A DNA stretch of 64,000 bases from contig NZ_ATUW01000002.1 of NCBI RefSeq assembly GCF_000420405.1, positions 62,001-126,000 of the forward strand, written 5' to 3'. The notes under the pieces are model-generated. The model was not told the DNA's origin. It did no database searches and saw nothing but the letters and a program-made list of their open reading frames with translations. The DNA comes from Winkia neuii subsp. neuii DSM 8576. GTDB taxonomy: Bacteria; Actinomycetota; Actinomycetes; Actinomycetales; Actinomycetaceae. Below are positions 8,880 through 17,426 of this stretch, piece by piece (position 1 is the first letter of the stretch; each line of letters starts with the position of its first letter). Made by a program: the position numbers and the translations under genes.

Positions 8880-9554
8880 TCACATATGCGGGTCTGTATT
8901 TGTCATTCGGACAGGCGGTGGTGCAGCTGCAATTACCAGGGAACCAGCTACGGAGACACCTCGCTTTTGCAGCGCCAGCGCGCAGGCCTTCAAAGTGGCA
9001 CCGGTTGTTGCTACATCGTCTACCAGCACCACCTTTCGGCCCGGTTTCCCGAAGCAGTAAATGCCACTTCTAATTCTTTGGGTTCTGGTTGCCCCCGATC
9101 TGCCGGATTGGTGCCCGCCCAAAGGCAGCGCCAAAATGTCGTCCACCCGCACCTTTTTGCCCGCCTTAGCTAGCTGTTCAGCTATTCCGAGTGCGAGTGG
9201 GCGACCGATGGGCACCCCAAATAGACGCCGTTTCCATGAGGGCGGAGCTGGTACTAGCGAGATTGGTCCCTCAATATCTTCCAGCAGTGGAGCTGCCGCT
9301 AGCTGATGTCCAATAAAGCGCAAATAGAAACCAGCATCTAGCCGCTTGTTATGCTTGAGCGAAATTACGCACTGGCGCAAGCGCCCCTGGTACCAGCCGA
9401 GGGCGAAGACTGAGGCAAGTGACACCCTCAGTGAAGAGGAAATTTCGAAAGGATTGCCACTTAGAGCGTCCCTGCACTTACTACACAGCTTCGTGTCCCA
9501 GTCTCCACAACCAAAACACTGCGTAGGCACCACCAGATCTAGAAAAGCTCCCAT
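8880..9554 (-). CDS. comF: ComF-family phosphoribosyltransferase-like protein
   Basis: A 224-residue protein. An N-terminal four-Cys zinc finger (CFGCGDWDTKLCSKC) is followed by a type I phosphoribosyltransferase fold with the PRPP loop VVLVDDVATTGAT. In Gram-positive bacteria ComF assists uptake and processing of transforming DNA; in actinobacteria the role is less clear. The ATG at 9554 is chosen over the GTG at 9602 because AGGA lies 8 nt before it and homologues begin just before the LDLVVP-type motif. It follows lpqB with a 77-bp gap, the position it also holds in mycobacteria near Rv3242c. Confidence 0.88.
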   Translation of the reverse strand: MGAFLDLVVPTQCFGCGDWDTKLCSKCRDALSGNPFEISSSLRVSLASVFALGWYQGRLRQCVISLKHNKRLDAGFYLRFIGHQLAAAPLLEDIEGPISLVPAPPSWKRRLFGVPIGRPLALGIAEQLAKAGKKVRVDDILALPLGGHQSGRSGATRTQRIRSGIYCFGKPGRKVVLVDDVATTGATLKACALALQKRGVSVAGSLVIAAAPPPVRMTNTDPHM

Positions 9555-9631
9555 GTGACTATCCTGCTTCGAGCAGGCAGGGAAAACAGCCCTCTCCAAC
9601 ACGGCTGTGGATAGAGTGCCTGTGGACGAAC

Positions 9632-11284
9632 CTAACCGGGATAGTTTAGAGAGCTTGCCTTAGTTTCTACGGATTTCCAACCCGCCCCAGACTTCACAAA
9701 GAGCCGCCCCAGCAGATCGCTCACCCGCACGGTTTGCGAAGGTCCACCCCGCAAAACTGCTGCGGCCCCCACCGGGCCCACCAGGTTAGTGGCCGGGGAG
9801 CCTGCCTCTTCTGTCTCGATATCTGGGGCCGAAGCCCCGTCAGCCTTAGCCAACACGGCAACGGTAGTTCCGTCAACCCAGCCCGCATCGCGAATTGACT
9901 GAATTGAAGAAGCCACCCGAACCGGATTTACCAACGCGGTGGGCATCCCCTTCTCGTCGCGATGCACCACCGCGACAAATGCCTCCTCGCTCCCATTCTT
10001 GTTGTTTACAAGAAGTACTGCCCGAGAACCATCTAACGATAGTGCAAGTTTAGAAACCGCAGTCTCGCCAAGCCACCTGGCAGCCACCGAGTGCAACTGC
10101 CCTGCTTCGTCAATTACGTCTACTTTTGCTGAATCCGCCGGTCCTGTCCAAACCCATCCCCGCCGATCTACGCTTGGACGCCGCAAATTCTTCCCCTGGT
10201 AGGCGACGATCGGACCCGACTCGCGAAACCACACCAAACCTGATTCCTTGTCGTTGGCCACCAACGGGGATTCGCCAACCGGAGACATTGCTGGGTCGAC
10301 AAGCTTATAGGGGCGAGTCTTCTGCGAAGAAACCAGCTGGCGGGCATGGCCACCCGCGTCTGCAACTATGGCTCCTTCGCGCACTCCCAACAGCGAATCG
10401 GCATCGTAGCGCTGCTCGTCAGGATCCGTCCCTGCAGGCAAGGCAGTGCCAGAGGAAACTATGTTGAGCCGAGACGAACCTGTCATGCCAGAAAGCGTCC
10501 GCTCTATCTGCCCTCTGGCCCACCCCAAGTCTTTCGAAGAAAGCGTGCGCATGCCTCCGGACACTTTTACCGACAGTTCAGCCCCGTCGGCCTTGACTGT
10601 GTCGTCAAGGCTAGTGTTCTTGGGAATAAAAGTACGCACCGCGGGCGCTAGCGAGGGCGAAGGCCCGCCCAGCAGCAGCTTAACCAGGTTGGTTGACAGG
10701 CCCTGTCTGGGGAGCCAGCGTGGGTCAGCCACAAAAACTTTGGCATCGGTGGAAACAAAGTAGAGATTCCGTTTGGTGTAAGCAGTGTTAAAGGAATCGA
10801 GCGGGATCATTATGCCCTGCGGCAGCGACGTAATGCGCCACTGCCCATCGACCTTACCGAAAGTTATCTGAGCTCCCACCCTAGAGCCCACCTGGGTTGA
10901 ATCACCTATTCCACTTTGGTCAATGCGCAATCTTCTGACCCCGTTGAGGCGCGAAATTTGTTTCCCCTGATCGTAAGTGACCCTGATAGCATCCTGAGTC
11001 ACGTTTACCTCGCGCGCAGGATCCCAATTTTGGGATGCCTCCTTAGTTAGGTATTGCCTGGCAGTTGCAAAATCGTCATAAGTGCCAGCTGCGGCAGCAC
11101 GCAAGAAATCCTCGGTTAATCGCTGCGGATCGGCATATTTCGTAGGAGGCGCCGCGAGCTGAGCCAGCGGATCTTGCACGTCCTGCTCAGGTTTGGCGGG
11201 AGTCACTGGCCCCGCGGTTGGCAAAGAAGCACAACCTGCAAGCAGCGACACCAAAGCAGCCGCTGCCACTAACCTACGCTTCAC
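9632..11284 (-). CDS. lpqB: Lipoprotein LpqB, MtrAB-associated
   Basis: A 550-residue lipoprotein. The N-terminus has a basic start, hydrophobic stretch and lipobox LAGC (Cys18). A GerMN-type domain lies in the middle (KLLLGGPSPSLAPAVRTFIP region) and a C-terminal beta-propeller-like LpqB region follows. LpqB binds the MtrB sensor and modulates MtrA signalling in cell-wall and division control. The GTG at 11284 is chosen because it is preceded by GGGAGG, starts the signal peptide exactly, and overlaps the mtrB stop by 11 bp. The longer frame to 11500 only shadows mtrB. Confidence 0.93.
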   Translation of the reverse strand: MKRRLVAAAALVSLLAGCASLPTAGPVTPAKPEQDVQDPLAQLAAPPTKYADPQRLTEDFLRAAAAGTYDDFATARQYLTKEASQNWDPAREVNVTQDAIRVTYDQGKQISRLNGVRRLRIDQSGIGDSTQVGSRVGAQITFGKVDGQWRITSLPQGIMIPLDSFNTAYTKRNLYFVSTDAKVFVADPRWLPRQGLSTNLVKLLLGGPSPSLAPAVRTFIPKNTSLDDTVKADGAELSVKVSGGMRTLSSKDLGWARGQIERTLSGMTGSSRLNIVSSGTALPAGTDPDEQRYDADSLLGVREGAIVADAGGHARQLVSSQKTRPYKLVDPAMSPVGESPLVANDKESGLVWFRESGPIVAYQGKNLRRPSVDRRGWVWTGPADSAKVDVIDEAGQLHSVAARWLGETAVSKLALSLDGSRAVLLVNNKNGSEEAFVAVVHRDEKGMPTALVNPVRVASSIQSIRDAGWVDGTTVAVLAKADGASAPDIETEEAGSPATNLVGPVGAAAVLRGGPSQTVRVSDLLGRLFVKSGAGWKSVETKASSLNYPG

Positions 11285-13049
11285 TGCGACCTCCCTGCTC
11301 TTCGTCGTATTCGCCCTCGGAAACGTCCTCCGGATCGGCTTCGAACATCGAGGGCGAAGCCTCCACCGAAAGTAACTCCAAAGATTCCTCGCCGTCGGCA
11401 GAAACCGAGCCCAGCGTGATGTCCTCGGGGTGGGTGCGCGACCATTGCGCTCTAGCCTGATCGAGCTCAGGATCAGAAATCTGTAGGGGCAACTCGGCAA
11501 TGGGTACGTCCGTCTTGACGGGAACGACCAGCATAAAGGCGGAACCTGCCTGCGGGCACCCGATGACAGTTAAAAGCCCATTGTGAATGTGAGCGTCCTC
11601 GGCAGCAATCGCCAGCCCCAGCCCAGTCCCACCGGTAGTTCGCGCACGAGCCGGATCTGCCCTGTAAAAGCGATCGAAAACATGTGAGGCTACCTGATCA
11701 GTCATCCCCACTCCCCAATCGCGCACCCTCACCGCAACTGCGCTTTCTGAGCAAGCGACCGACACTTTTACAGGCTTGGCCTCTGCATGCTCCAAAGCGT
11801 TTGTGTACAAGTTCCGGATAATTCGTTCGATACGGATCGAATCTATAGCTGCCACAGCCGGCCCTGTGGTTTCAAAAATAGTCTCGACCCCGTTGGCCTG
11901 GGCCAGCGCCTCAGAATCGGAAATAACTCTAGCCGCAATCTGGCTTATGTCCATATCTTCGCGGGTAGAGAGCGCCGTATTGGCATCTATTCGGCTAATT
12001 TCCAGCAGATCAGACAGCATGCGCTCAAAGCGTTCGACCTGCTCGTACAAGATCACTGCCGAACGCGATTCCACCGGCCCCATGTCGCCTTTAGAATCGT
12101 GCAACACCTCCGCTGCCATGCGAATGGTGGTAAGAGGAGTGCGCAACTCGTGGGAAACGTCAGACACAAAACGCCTCTGCAAGTCAGCCAGAGTCTCGTA
12201 GTTCGCAATCTGTTCTTGCAAAGACTGGGCCATCTTATTGAAATTCGAAGCCAGGATCGACAGCTCGTTATCGCCCTCGACCTCGAGCCGCGCCCCCAGA
12301 TCGCCCTCGCCAAACCTAGAAGCAGCAGCTGCCGCTCGACGCACCGGGGTGATCAGCTGGTAGGAAACCCCTATGATCGTGACCGTCAGAAGAATCAAAA
12401 TAATCAACGTGCCCACGGCCAGCACCTGCACGATCATGTCAATAGTGCCCTGCTCCGGGGCAAGGGAATACACGATATAAAATTCGTGTGCCCCGGCCAT
12501 AGGCAACGAAAGCGACTGGCCCACCACTATCCCCGGTACCTCTTTGCCCGCTACATTTAGCTTCACCGACTGCCATTGGGGGGTGGAATCAGCGGCTACA
12601 GCCTGGCGCATCTGCGTGGTAAGCACGCCCTGCAAAGAGGTGTCCGCCACCTCGTTGATGCGTACGCTAGAAGCCTCCTGGGGGCTGCGCAGCAGCATTA
12701 CCCCAACAGCTCCGGCCCCCGCTGCGCTTTCCCGCTGGTCCTGCATAAGCTGGTAGGCCACATCTTGCAATTCGCCGCCGTCGGTAACATTCGACTGGTC
12801 TAGCACAGTTTGCACAGCAGCGCGCCGCACCGAAGCATCCGAGATGATCTGGTCGAGTCGAGACTGAAATAGCCCGTCGCGAATGTGCGAAGAGACGAAC
12901 ACCGAAAGCAGCAACATCATCACCGCAGTGGAGGCAACCAACACCACGGTAATAAACACTCCCAAGTTCTGGCGTACCGCCTTCACCAGGTATAGGTTTT
13001 GAAACCACTTTACCGGCCGTGAAACGGCTATCCTGTTCGCAAAGCTCAC
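11274..13049 (-). CDS. mtrB: Sensor histidine kinase MtrB
   Basis: A 591-residue membrane kinase. TM1 spans about residues 32-52 and TM2 about 205-229, bounding an extracytoplasmic sensor domain. HAMP follows (~230-285), then HisKA with the phospho-acceptor His300 in VSDVSHELRTPLTT, and HATPase_c (N-box NLYTNALEHAE, G1 DWGVGM, G2 GGTGLGLAIA). The acidic C-terminal tail of ~85 residues resembles that of other MtrB proteins. MtrB phosphorylates MtrA. Overlaps of 4 bp with mtrA and 11 bp with lpqB indicate one operon. Confidence 0.96.
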   Translation of the reverse strand: MSFANRIAVSRPVKWFQNLYLVKAVRQNLGVFITVVLVASTAVMMLLLSVFVSSHIRDGLFQSRLDQIISDASVRRAAVQTVLDQSNVTDGGELQDVAYQLMQDQRESAAGAGAVGVMLLRSPQEASSVRINEVADTSLQGVLTTQMRQAVAADSTPQWQSVKLNVAGKEVPGIVVGQSLSLPMAGAHEFYIVYSLAPEQGTIDMIVQVLAVGTLIILILLTVTIIGVSYQLITPVRRAAAAASRFGEGDLGARLEVEGDNELSILASNFNKMAQSLQEQIANYETLADLQRRFVSDVSHELRTPLTTIRMAAEVLHDSKGDMGPVESRSAVILYEQVERFERMLSDLLEISRIDANTALSTREDMDISQIAARVISDSEALAQANGVETIFETTGPAVAAIDSIRIERIIRNLYTNALEHAEAKPVKVSVACSESAVAVRVRDWGVGMTDQVASHVFDRFYRADPARARTTGGTGLGLAIAAEDAHIHNGLLTVIGCPQAGSAFMLVVPVKTDVPIAELPLQISDPELDQARAQWSRTHPEDITLGSVSADGEESLELLSVEASPSMFEADPEDVSEGEYDEEQGGRSEA

Positions 13050-13729
13050 GCTTTGTCGCCACCGGCGCGGTAACCAACTCCGCGCACAGTCAAAACTATT
13101 GTGGGATGTTCTGGGTCCGACTCGATCTTGGAACGCAACCGTTGGATGTGTACGTTCACTAGCCTAGTGTCGGAAGCATGGCGGTAGCCCCACACTTCTT
13201 CTAATAATTCCTCGCGAGTAAACACCTTCCAGGGTTTACGCGCCAGGGTAACAAGGAGGTCGAATTCCAGGGGTGTCAGGCCCAGGTCCTTCCCGCCCCT
13301 GGTCACCTCGTGACCGGCAACATCGATCTGCAGATCACCGATGTGGATCTTTTCCGTTTCAGAATTATCCACGTGGCGAAGGCGCGCCCGTACCCTGGCA
13401 ACCAGTTCCTTTGGCTTGAACGGCTTCGGAATGTAGTCGTCGGCACCGGCTTCAAGACCGCGCACCACATCGGTTGTGTCAGTTTTGGCAGTGAGCATCA
13501 CGATAGGCACATCCGAAACCGTGCGAATACGCTTGCAAATTTCGATTCCGCTGAGGCCGGGCAGCATCACGTCTAACAGGACCAGATCAGGCTGGTCGCG
13601 TTCAAACGCCTCCAGCGCCTTGTCTCCGTCGGCACAGAAAGTCGCTTCAAACCCTTCTGCCCCAACGACGATGCCAATCATCTCGGCTAATGCTTCGTCG
13701 TCATCAACAACCAAAATCCGCGCACTCAT
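13046..13729 (-). CDS. mtrA: Response regulator MtrA
   Basis: A 227-residue OmpR/PhoB-class regulator. Receiver domain residues 1-~115 show the acidic pocket (VVDDDEA), phospho-acceptor Asp53 (LLDVMLPG), Thr80 and Lys102 (PKPFKP). The C-terminal winged helix (~130-225) contains TPLEFDLLVTLA and the recognition region RLVNVHIQRLRSKIE. In actinobacteria MtrA controls cell-wall hydrolases, division and dnaA. AGGAATTCA precedes the ATG. First gene of mtrA-mtrB-lpqB-comF. Confidence 0.97.
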   Translation of the reverse strand: MSARILVVDDDEALAEMIGIVVGAEGFEATFCADGDKALEAFERDQPDLVLLDVMLPGLSGIEICKRIRTVSDVPIVMLTAKTDTTDVVRGLEAGADDYIPKPFKPKELVARVRARLRHVDNSETEKIHIGDLQIDVAGHEVTRGGKDLGLTPLEFDLLVTLARKPWKVFTREELLEEVWGYRHASDTRLVNVHIQRLRSKIESDPEHPTIVLTVRGVGYRAGGDKA

Positions 13730-13760
13730 TGAATTCCTATTCTGTAGGGATGGCCCCAGT

Positions 13761-14669
13761 TTACTTGGAAAGGTCCGGCTCTATGAAAATAGCAAGCTCA
13801 TACTTTGGCAGCGATTGGCGAACTATAGACTCTGCAGCGTTGATGTGCTGGGAAATTTCTTTCCCCGTGGCTTTTTCAGCCACGGCTATTTTCGCAGCCA
13901 CCAATACCTGCTCGGGCCCCAAGTGCAAAGTTTTCAGGTATATGAGGTTCAATCCTGCCTGTGCGAAACCCGCCCGCAAGAGTTTTTCCACCTTCGGAGT
14001 TACAGATTCCCCCAAAAGCAGCGATGCCATTTCGGAGGCCAAGAATGCCGCCACCACAATTAACAGCACACCGATCGCGGCAGAGCCAACCGCGTCCCAA
14101 CGCCCGTTTCCGGTTGCCAGCGTGGCCCCCACCCCACCGAGGGCGAATACGAGCCCGGTAAGAGCCGCAATGTCTTCGAGCATCACCACGGGAATTTCGG
14201 GGGCACGCGAGGAACGTATGTAGCCCATCAGGGACTGGTTACCGCGCAGCGCCTTGGCTTCTGCCAGGGCAGTTCTCAGCGAAGTACCTTCGGCGACTAT
14301 AGATATGAGCAGCACGAGCACCGGGACCCACCGCCAAGATGTGATCGGGTGAGGATCCACAAATTTGTCGTAGGCCTCGTAGAGGGCGAAGCATCCCCCA
14401 GCTAAAAATAGGACAATTGAAACCACAAAGGCATACAGGTAACGGGCCCTGGAGTAACCAAAGTTGTGCTCGTCGTCGGGAGCTTTGGCCGCCCTCTTCG
14501 AACCGAGCAGCAAGAGCCCCTGGTTGCCCGTGTCGGCAACCGAGTGAATACCTTCGGCGAGCATTGCCGACGAACCCGTAAGTGCCCATGCCGCAACCTT
14601 GGCGACCGCAATAGTCAAATTTGCGCCGGCCGCAGCAAAGATAGCCTTGTGAGACCCCTCGGCGCTCAC
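13761..14669 (-). CDS. Cation diffusion facilitator, SLC30A9-like subgroup
   Basis: A 302-residue transporter with about six membrane segments and a C-terminal ~80-residue cytoplasmic domain. The TM2 metal site is intact (EGIHSVADTGNQ, an HxxxD pattern). In TM5 the usual HxxxD is VMLED, the variant seen in the SLC30A9/ZnT9-like branch, so Zn2+ export is less certain than for FieF or ZitB types; Mn, Co or Fe remain possible. It starts with GTG at 14669, overlapping the Trm112-like stop by 4 bp, and probably forms an operon with it and the DUF3499 gene. Confidence 0.85.
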   Translation of the reverse strand: MSAEGSHKAIFAAAGANLTIAVAKVAAWALTGSSAMLAEGIHSVADTGNQGLLLLGSKRAAKAPDDEHNFGYSRARYLYAFVVSIVLFLAGGCFALYEAYDKFVDPHPITSWRWVPVLVLLISIVAEGTSLRTALAEAKALRGNQSLMGYIRSSRAPEIPVVMLEDIAALTGLVFALGGVGATLATGNGRWDAVGSAAIGVLLIVVAAFLASEMASLLLGESVTPKVEKLLRAGFAQAGLNLIYLKTLHLGPEQVLVAAKIAVAEKATGKEISQHINAAESIVRQSLPKYELAIFIEPDLSK

Positions 14670-14839
14670 TTTTGCTCGCTCTCAGGCAAGGTGGTGGCCT
14701 CGCTTGCCAAGAGAAGTGCAACCCCGTTGCGCACCGGGTAGGCAAGGCCCTGTTCTGGCTCTACCAGGTACTTGCCAGCCTCTTCGAGCTTGCGCCCGGT
14801 AGTTGGCGACACCAATATTTCCTTTACCCATTCACGCAT
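14666..14839 (-). CDS. Trm112-like small protein lacking cysteines
   Basis: A 57-residue protein read directly from the sequence, beginning MREWVKEILVSPTTGRKLEE. It follows the Trm112/UPF0434 pattern: ILVSPTTGRKL, then YLVEPEQGLAYPVRNGVALL. Bacterial members usually have Cys residues in the first motif (ILxCPxC); here they are Ser and Thr, and no Cys occurs anywhere, so no zinc site forms. Trm112-type proteins activate methyltransferases in other organisms; the bacterial role is unclear. TAGGAG precedes the ATG. The stop overlaps the CDF start by 4 bp; the DUF3499 gene ends 8 bp upstream. Confidence 0.8.
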   Translation of the reverse strand: MREWVKEILVSPTTGRKLEEAGKYLVEPEQGLAYPVRNGVALLLASEATTLPESEQK

Positions 14840-14847
14840 GCGAGCTC

Positions 14848-15282
14848 CTACTCTGTGTCAGTACCTGGGGACGATGTTTCCTGTCCAGATATTACGCGCA
14901 GATAGCCACGTTTTCTTCCCACCTGACCTCTGGAAGCTGGATGGCGAGACAAAGCAGCATCCACTTCGCTAACCGCCCCCCTAGCAGACTGGTCCTCCCG
15001 GGGAGGTTTCGGGGCAGAAGCCTTGCGCACCTCGTTAGCGAGTGCCATGAGATCGTCGTCGGTTGGGTCGCGCTCTTCGAATTTCGTTTCCAACCTAATA
15101 ACCTCCCACCCATTGGGCACGGTGAGCCGGTTGGCATGATCTGCGCACAGATCGTAGGCCTGGGGGGTCGCTTCCGTAGCCAGGGGTCCCAGCACGGCGG
15201 TCGCGCTGTCGTAGTCGAATGTCAAAGTAGCTACAGCAGGGCGGTTGCAGGTGGTTTTGAAGCAGGTGCGAATAGGTCTCAC
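14848..15282 (-). CDS. DUF3499 family protein (Rv3258c-like)
   Basis: A 144-residue actinobacterial protein. The conserved N-terminal half carries CFKTTCNRPAVATLTFDYD and LCADHANRL; Cys7, Cys12, Cys46 and His49 could form a metal site. The block TAVLGPLATEATP and GWEVIRL are typical of DUF3499. The C-terminal half is charged and probably disordered. In M. tuberculosis the homologue Rv3258c lies next to Rv3259 and whiB2; here the same three families lie within 7 kb but with inserted genes. First gene of a minus operon with the Trm112-like and CDF genes. Function unknown. Confidence 0.9.
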   Translation of the reverse strand: MRPIRTCFKTTCNRPAVATLTFDYDSATAVLGPLATEATPQAYDLCADHANRLTVPNGWEVIRLETKFEERDPTDDDLMALANEVRKASAPKPPREDQSARGAVSEVDAALSRHPASRGQVGRKRGYLRVISGQETSSPGTDTE

Positions 15283-15526
15283 AAGTGCAGGTTACCTGTC
15301 CTGACACAATTTGGGCGTTTGGCAGCGCCGCCACGTGGCAAGTTGCTTCAGCCCACTCTAATTTCCTATAGAACGCCCAAAAGGGCGTACTCGCCACATA
15401 TAAGCCGGATTAGAATACCCAAACTGGATAAACCAACTGTTATTCGCAATTTTGAGCTGTACTTTTTCTAACTCACTCAAATAAAAGCGACATCGCTTGG
15501 CGCAACAGCAATTAGGAGATGCTCCG

Positions 15527-16933
15527 GTGAAACAGCAAAAAATAATGCAGAGTCTAATAATTTGCGCTACAAGTTTCATTTCTTTTATCACGGTGCTAGT
15601 GAGCTACTATCCGGGAATTATCTACGGTCCCGACCTAGAGCAGCAGCTAGCCCAAGCTAATGGACACATCCCATTCAACGACTGGCATCCCCCGCTTATG
15701 GCCCTGCTGTGGCGCTGGGGTATACAACTGACCGGGAGAGATTCCGTTCTTTTCCTGGCCGAAACAGGTTTGTTCGTTGGTTCCTTTTTCCTTTTTGCTC
15801 TAGGCGGGTATTTAACTAAGAGGCTGCAGTGGTTTTGGGCTGTTGTGTTGTCTTTGGCTCCCCTATATGCTCCACTATTAATTCAATCAGGGCGGCTTTG
15901 GAAAGATCAGCTACTGACGTACATGATCCTCTTCGCTCTGGCACTCGTGTGGATTAGCGGCAAAGCTCGCCTTCATATTGTGCTTATCGCTGGTTTCGTG
16001 GTGTTCGCCGGCGCGGCAGTATTGTTGCGAGCCAATGGAATATTTGCCGTTCTTTTCCTGCTACCGCTTGCTGCACAGAAACTAAAATTAGCGGTAGAGG
16101 GCGGGGCAGGCCATCCACTTGGGGCTTCTGGGACAAAGTTCGTCCCCGTTCTATTCGCCCTCGTCGCGATATTTGCGGTGGCTACAGCAGGGATGGCAGT
16201 TGGAGTGCAAACCGTGGCCAAACCCGACAAAACCCATCAAATAGATCAGCTCTTCCTGGACGATCTGGTAAACGTGACCCCACCTGAACAAATAAAAGCA
16301 CTGCCTGTATCGGAAGGCTTTAAGAATTACCTGGCTGGGGCAATAACGCGGTGCCACACCGAACCGCGCAAGCAAAATCTCATGTGGTTCACCTGCGCAG
16401 ACGGCAAACAGGTTGAACTAAAAAGTGGTACCAAGGTGTTCTCGGGGATTTACCACTACCACGGCGATTTCCAAAAAGCATGGCTCGCAGTGATCCCCCG
16501 TCACCCGCTTAGGTACACTGCCTATCGGGTGGAGGCGTTTACGCGTTTTGTATTCGATACCTGGTCCCCCACAGTAGGAAAAATCTCCGGTCATTTCTCG
16601 CCCCGCTTCCCTCACCTGTTTACAGCAACCACGTTTTACACAGATACCACGTGCACAAGGTGGGCTCCTTTGTTCTTTTGCCCGGCATTTTACCTGGTCT
16701 GCAACGTGTTTACTCTGGCCTATCTACGTCGCCATAAGGCGGCCCTGCAGTGCGAGAACTATTCGTTCGCGCTGTGGTTGTCGGCGGCCTCTTTATTTTG
16801 GCTGATAAGCCAAATTCCCCTAGTTCCGGTTCCAGACTATCGCTATGCCTACTTCTCGATTGCTTCCACCGTGCTCGCCCTCGGCCTGCTCTGGGGAGGA
16901 CGCAAGCAAAAGATTTCTTGCCTGGAGGGCTAG
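15527..16933 (+). CDS. DUF6020-like polytopic membrane protein (possible GT-C type)
   Basis: A 468-residue protein with about 9-11 membrane segments. After TM1 comes YYPGIIYGPDLEQQL and the motif FNDWHPPLMALLWRWG, an early acidic/His loop like those of GT-C lipid-linked sugar transferases and of DUF6020. A ~110-residue extracytoplasmic domain (residues ~230-345) contains paired Cys. It is distantly similar in layout to the gene at 61752-63374 (DTWAIYEGPVRVSNQHPLGYG). The GTG at 15527 with AGGAG 8 nt upstream is preferred to the TTG at 15497. It interrupts the DUF3499/metallopeptidase neighbourhood. Specific substrate unknown. Confidence 0.75.
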   Translation: MKQQKIMQSLIICATSFISFITVLVSYYPGIIYGPDLEQQLAQANGHIPFNDWHPPLMALLWRWGIQLTGRDSVLFLAETGLFVGSFFLFALGGYLTKRLQWFWAVVLSLAPLYAPLLIQSGRLWKDQLLTYMILFALALVWISGKARLHIVLIAGFVVFAGAAVLLRANGIFAVLFLLPLAAQKLKLAVEGGAGHPLGASGTKFVPVLFALVAIFAVATAGMAVGVQTVAKPDKTHQIDQLFLDDLVNVTPPEQIKALPVSEGFKNYLAGAITRCHTEPRKQNLMWFTCADGKQVELKSGTKVFSGIYHYHGDFQKAWLAVIPRHPLRYTAYRVEAFTRFVFDTWSPTVGKISGHFSPRFPHLFTATTFYTDTTCTRWAPLFFCPAFYLVCNVFTLAYLRRHKAALQCENYSFALWLSAASLFWLISQIPLVPVPDYRYAYFSIASTVLALGLLWGGRKQKISCLEG

Positions 16934-16971
16934 GCCGTTGTTACCGCAGAGCGCCCCGGGTGGACTCCGTT

Positions 16972-16999
16972 TTGCCGGTTGTAGCAAGCTCGCTAAAGT
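16972..16999 (+). promoter_or_regulatory. Promoter of the metallopeptidase-family gene (leaderless)
   Basis: A -35 TTGCCG (16972-16977) and a -10 TAAAGT (16994-16999) with a 16-bp spacer. The -10 ends 7 nt before the GTG at 17007, and no ribosome site precedes the gene, so a leaderless mRNA is likely. Confidence 0.5.
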
Positions 17000-17006
17000 T
17001 TGAACC

Positions 17007-17426
17007 GTGAGTATTAGAAGGGACAGGCACGGCCGCGGCCGGAGGGGGATTTTACTGTCCCCGCAGCTTCCGGGTGCTCTTACCCGCGCTCAACTCTTCG
17101 ACAGGGCCGTAGTAGCAAACGCCCGTTCTTTAGCGGCTGGATTTCCCACAATTTCCGATTGGGAATTCGCTGTCGAGGACGTTCCCCCATCGGATCCAGC
17201 CCCTTGGGAACGCCAAATACCAGTCTTGGCGCGCACATTTACAGGCAGTAGGGGCTCAGGATTGAAACCTCGCGTGGTCCTATATCGAATCCCGCTCAGC
17301 AGCCGCGCCTCGAACCAGAAAGAACTAACGAAGCTAATCAGATTAGTCCTAGTGGATCAGATTGCTTCCACCCTCTCGATACCCCCAGACGAGGTGGATT
17401 CGGATTTCGATCCTAACGGATTCTGA
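17007..17426 (+). CDS. Zincin-like metallopeptidase-family protein, HExxH lost
   Basis: A 139-residue protein resembling the actinobacterial DUF1025/metallopeptidase family (Rv3259-like, next to whiB2). Seen: an Arg-rich start, the FDRAVVANARSLAAGFPTI block, the conserved VEDVPP motif, an IPLSSRASN block and the helix where HExxH should lie. That helix reads LIRLVLVDQIASTLSI, with no His or Glu at the catalytic places, followed by the usual DEVDSDFDPNGF-type end. It is therefore probably not a peptidase. The GTG start follows a promoter by 7 nt. It is convergent with, and overlaps by 14 bp, the DUF5719 gene. Confidence 0.75.
   Translation: MSIRRDRHGRGRRGILLSPQLPGALTRAQLFDRAVVANARSLAAGFPTISDWEFAVEDVPPSDPAPWERQIPVLARTFTGSRGSGLKPRVVLYRIPLSSRASNQKELTKLIRLVLVDQIASTLSIPPDEVDSDFDPNGF

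Noticed and set aside
11787-12560. Plus-strand open frame of 257 codons inside mtrB
   Set aside because: Antisense to a complete, motif-bearing histidine kinase; no ribosome site and low-complexity composition.
14803-15471. Plus-strand open frame over DUF3499 and its upstream region
   Set aside because: Most of it is antisense to DUF3499 and the Trm112-like gene, with no recognisable domain.
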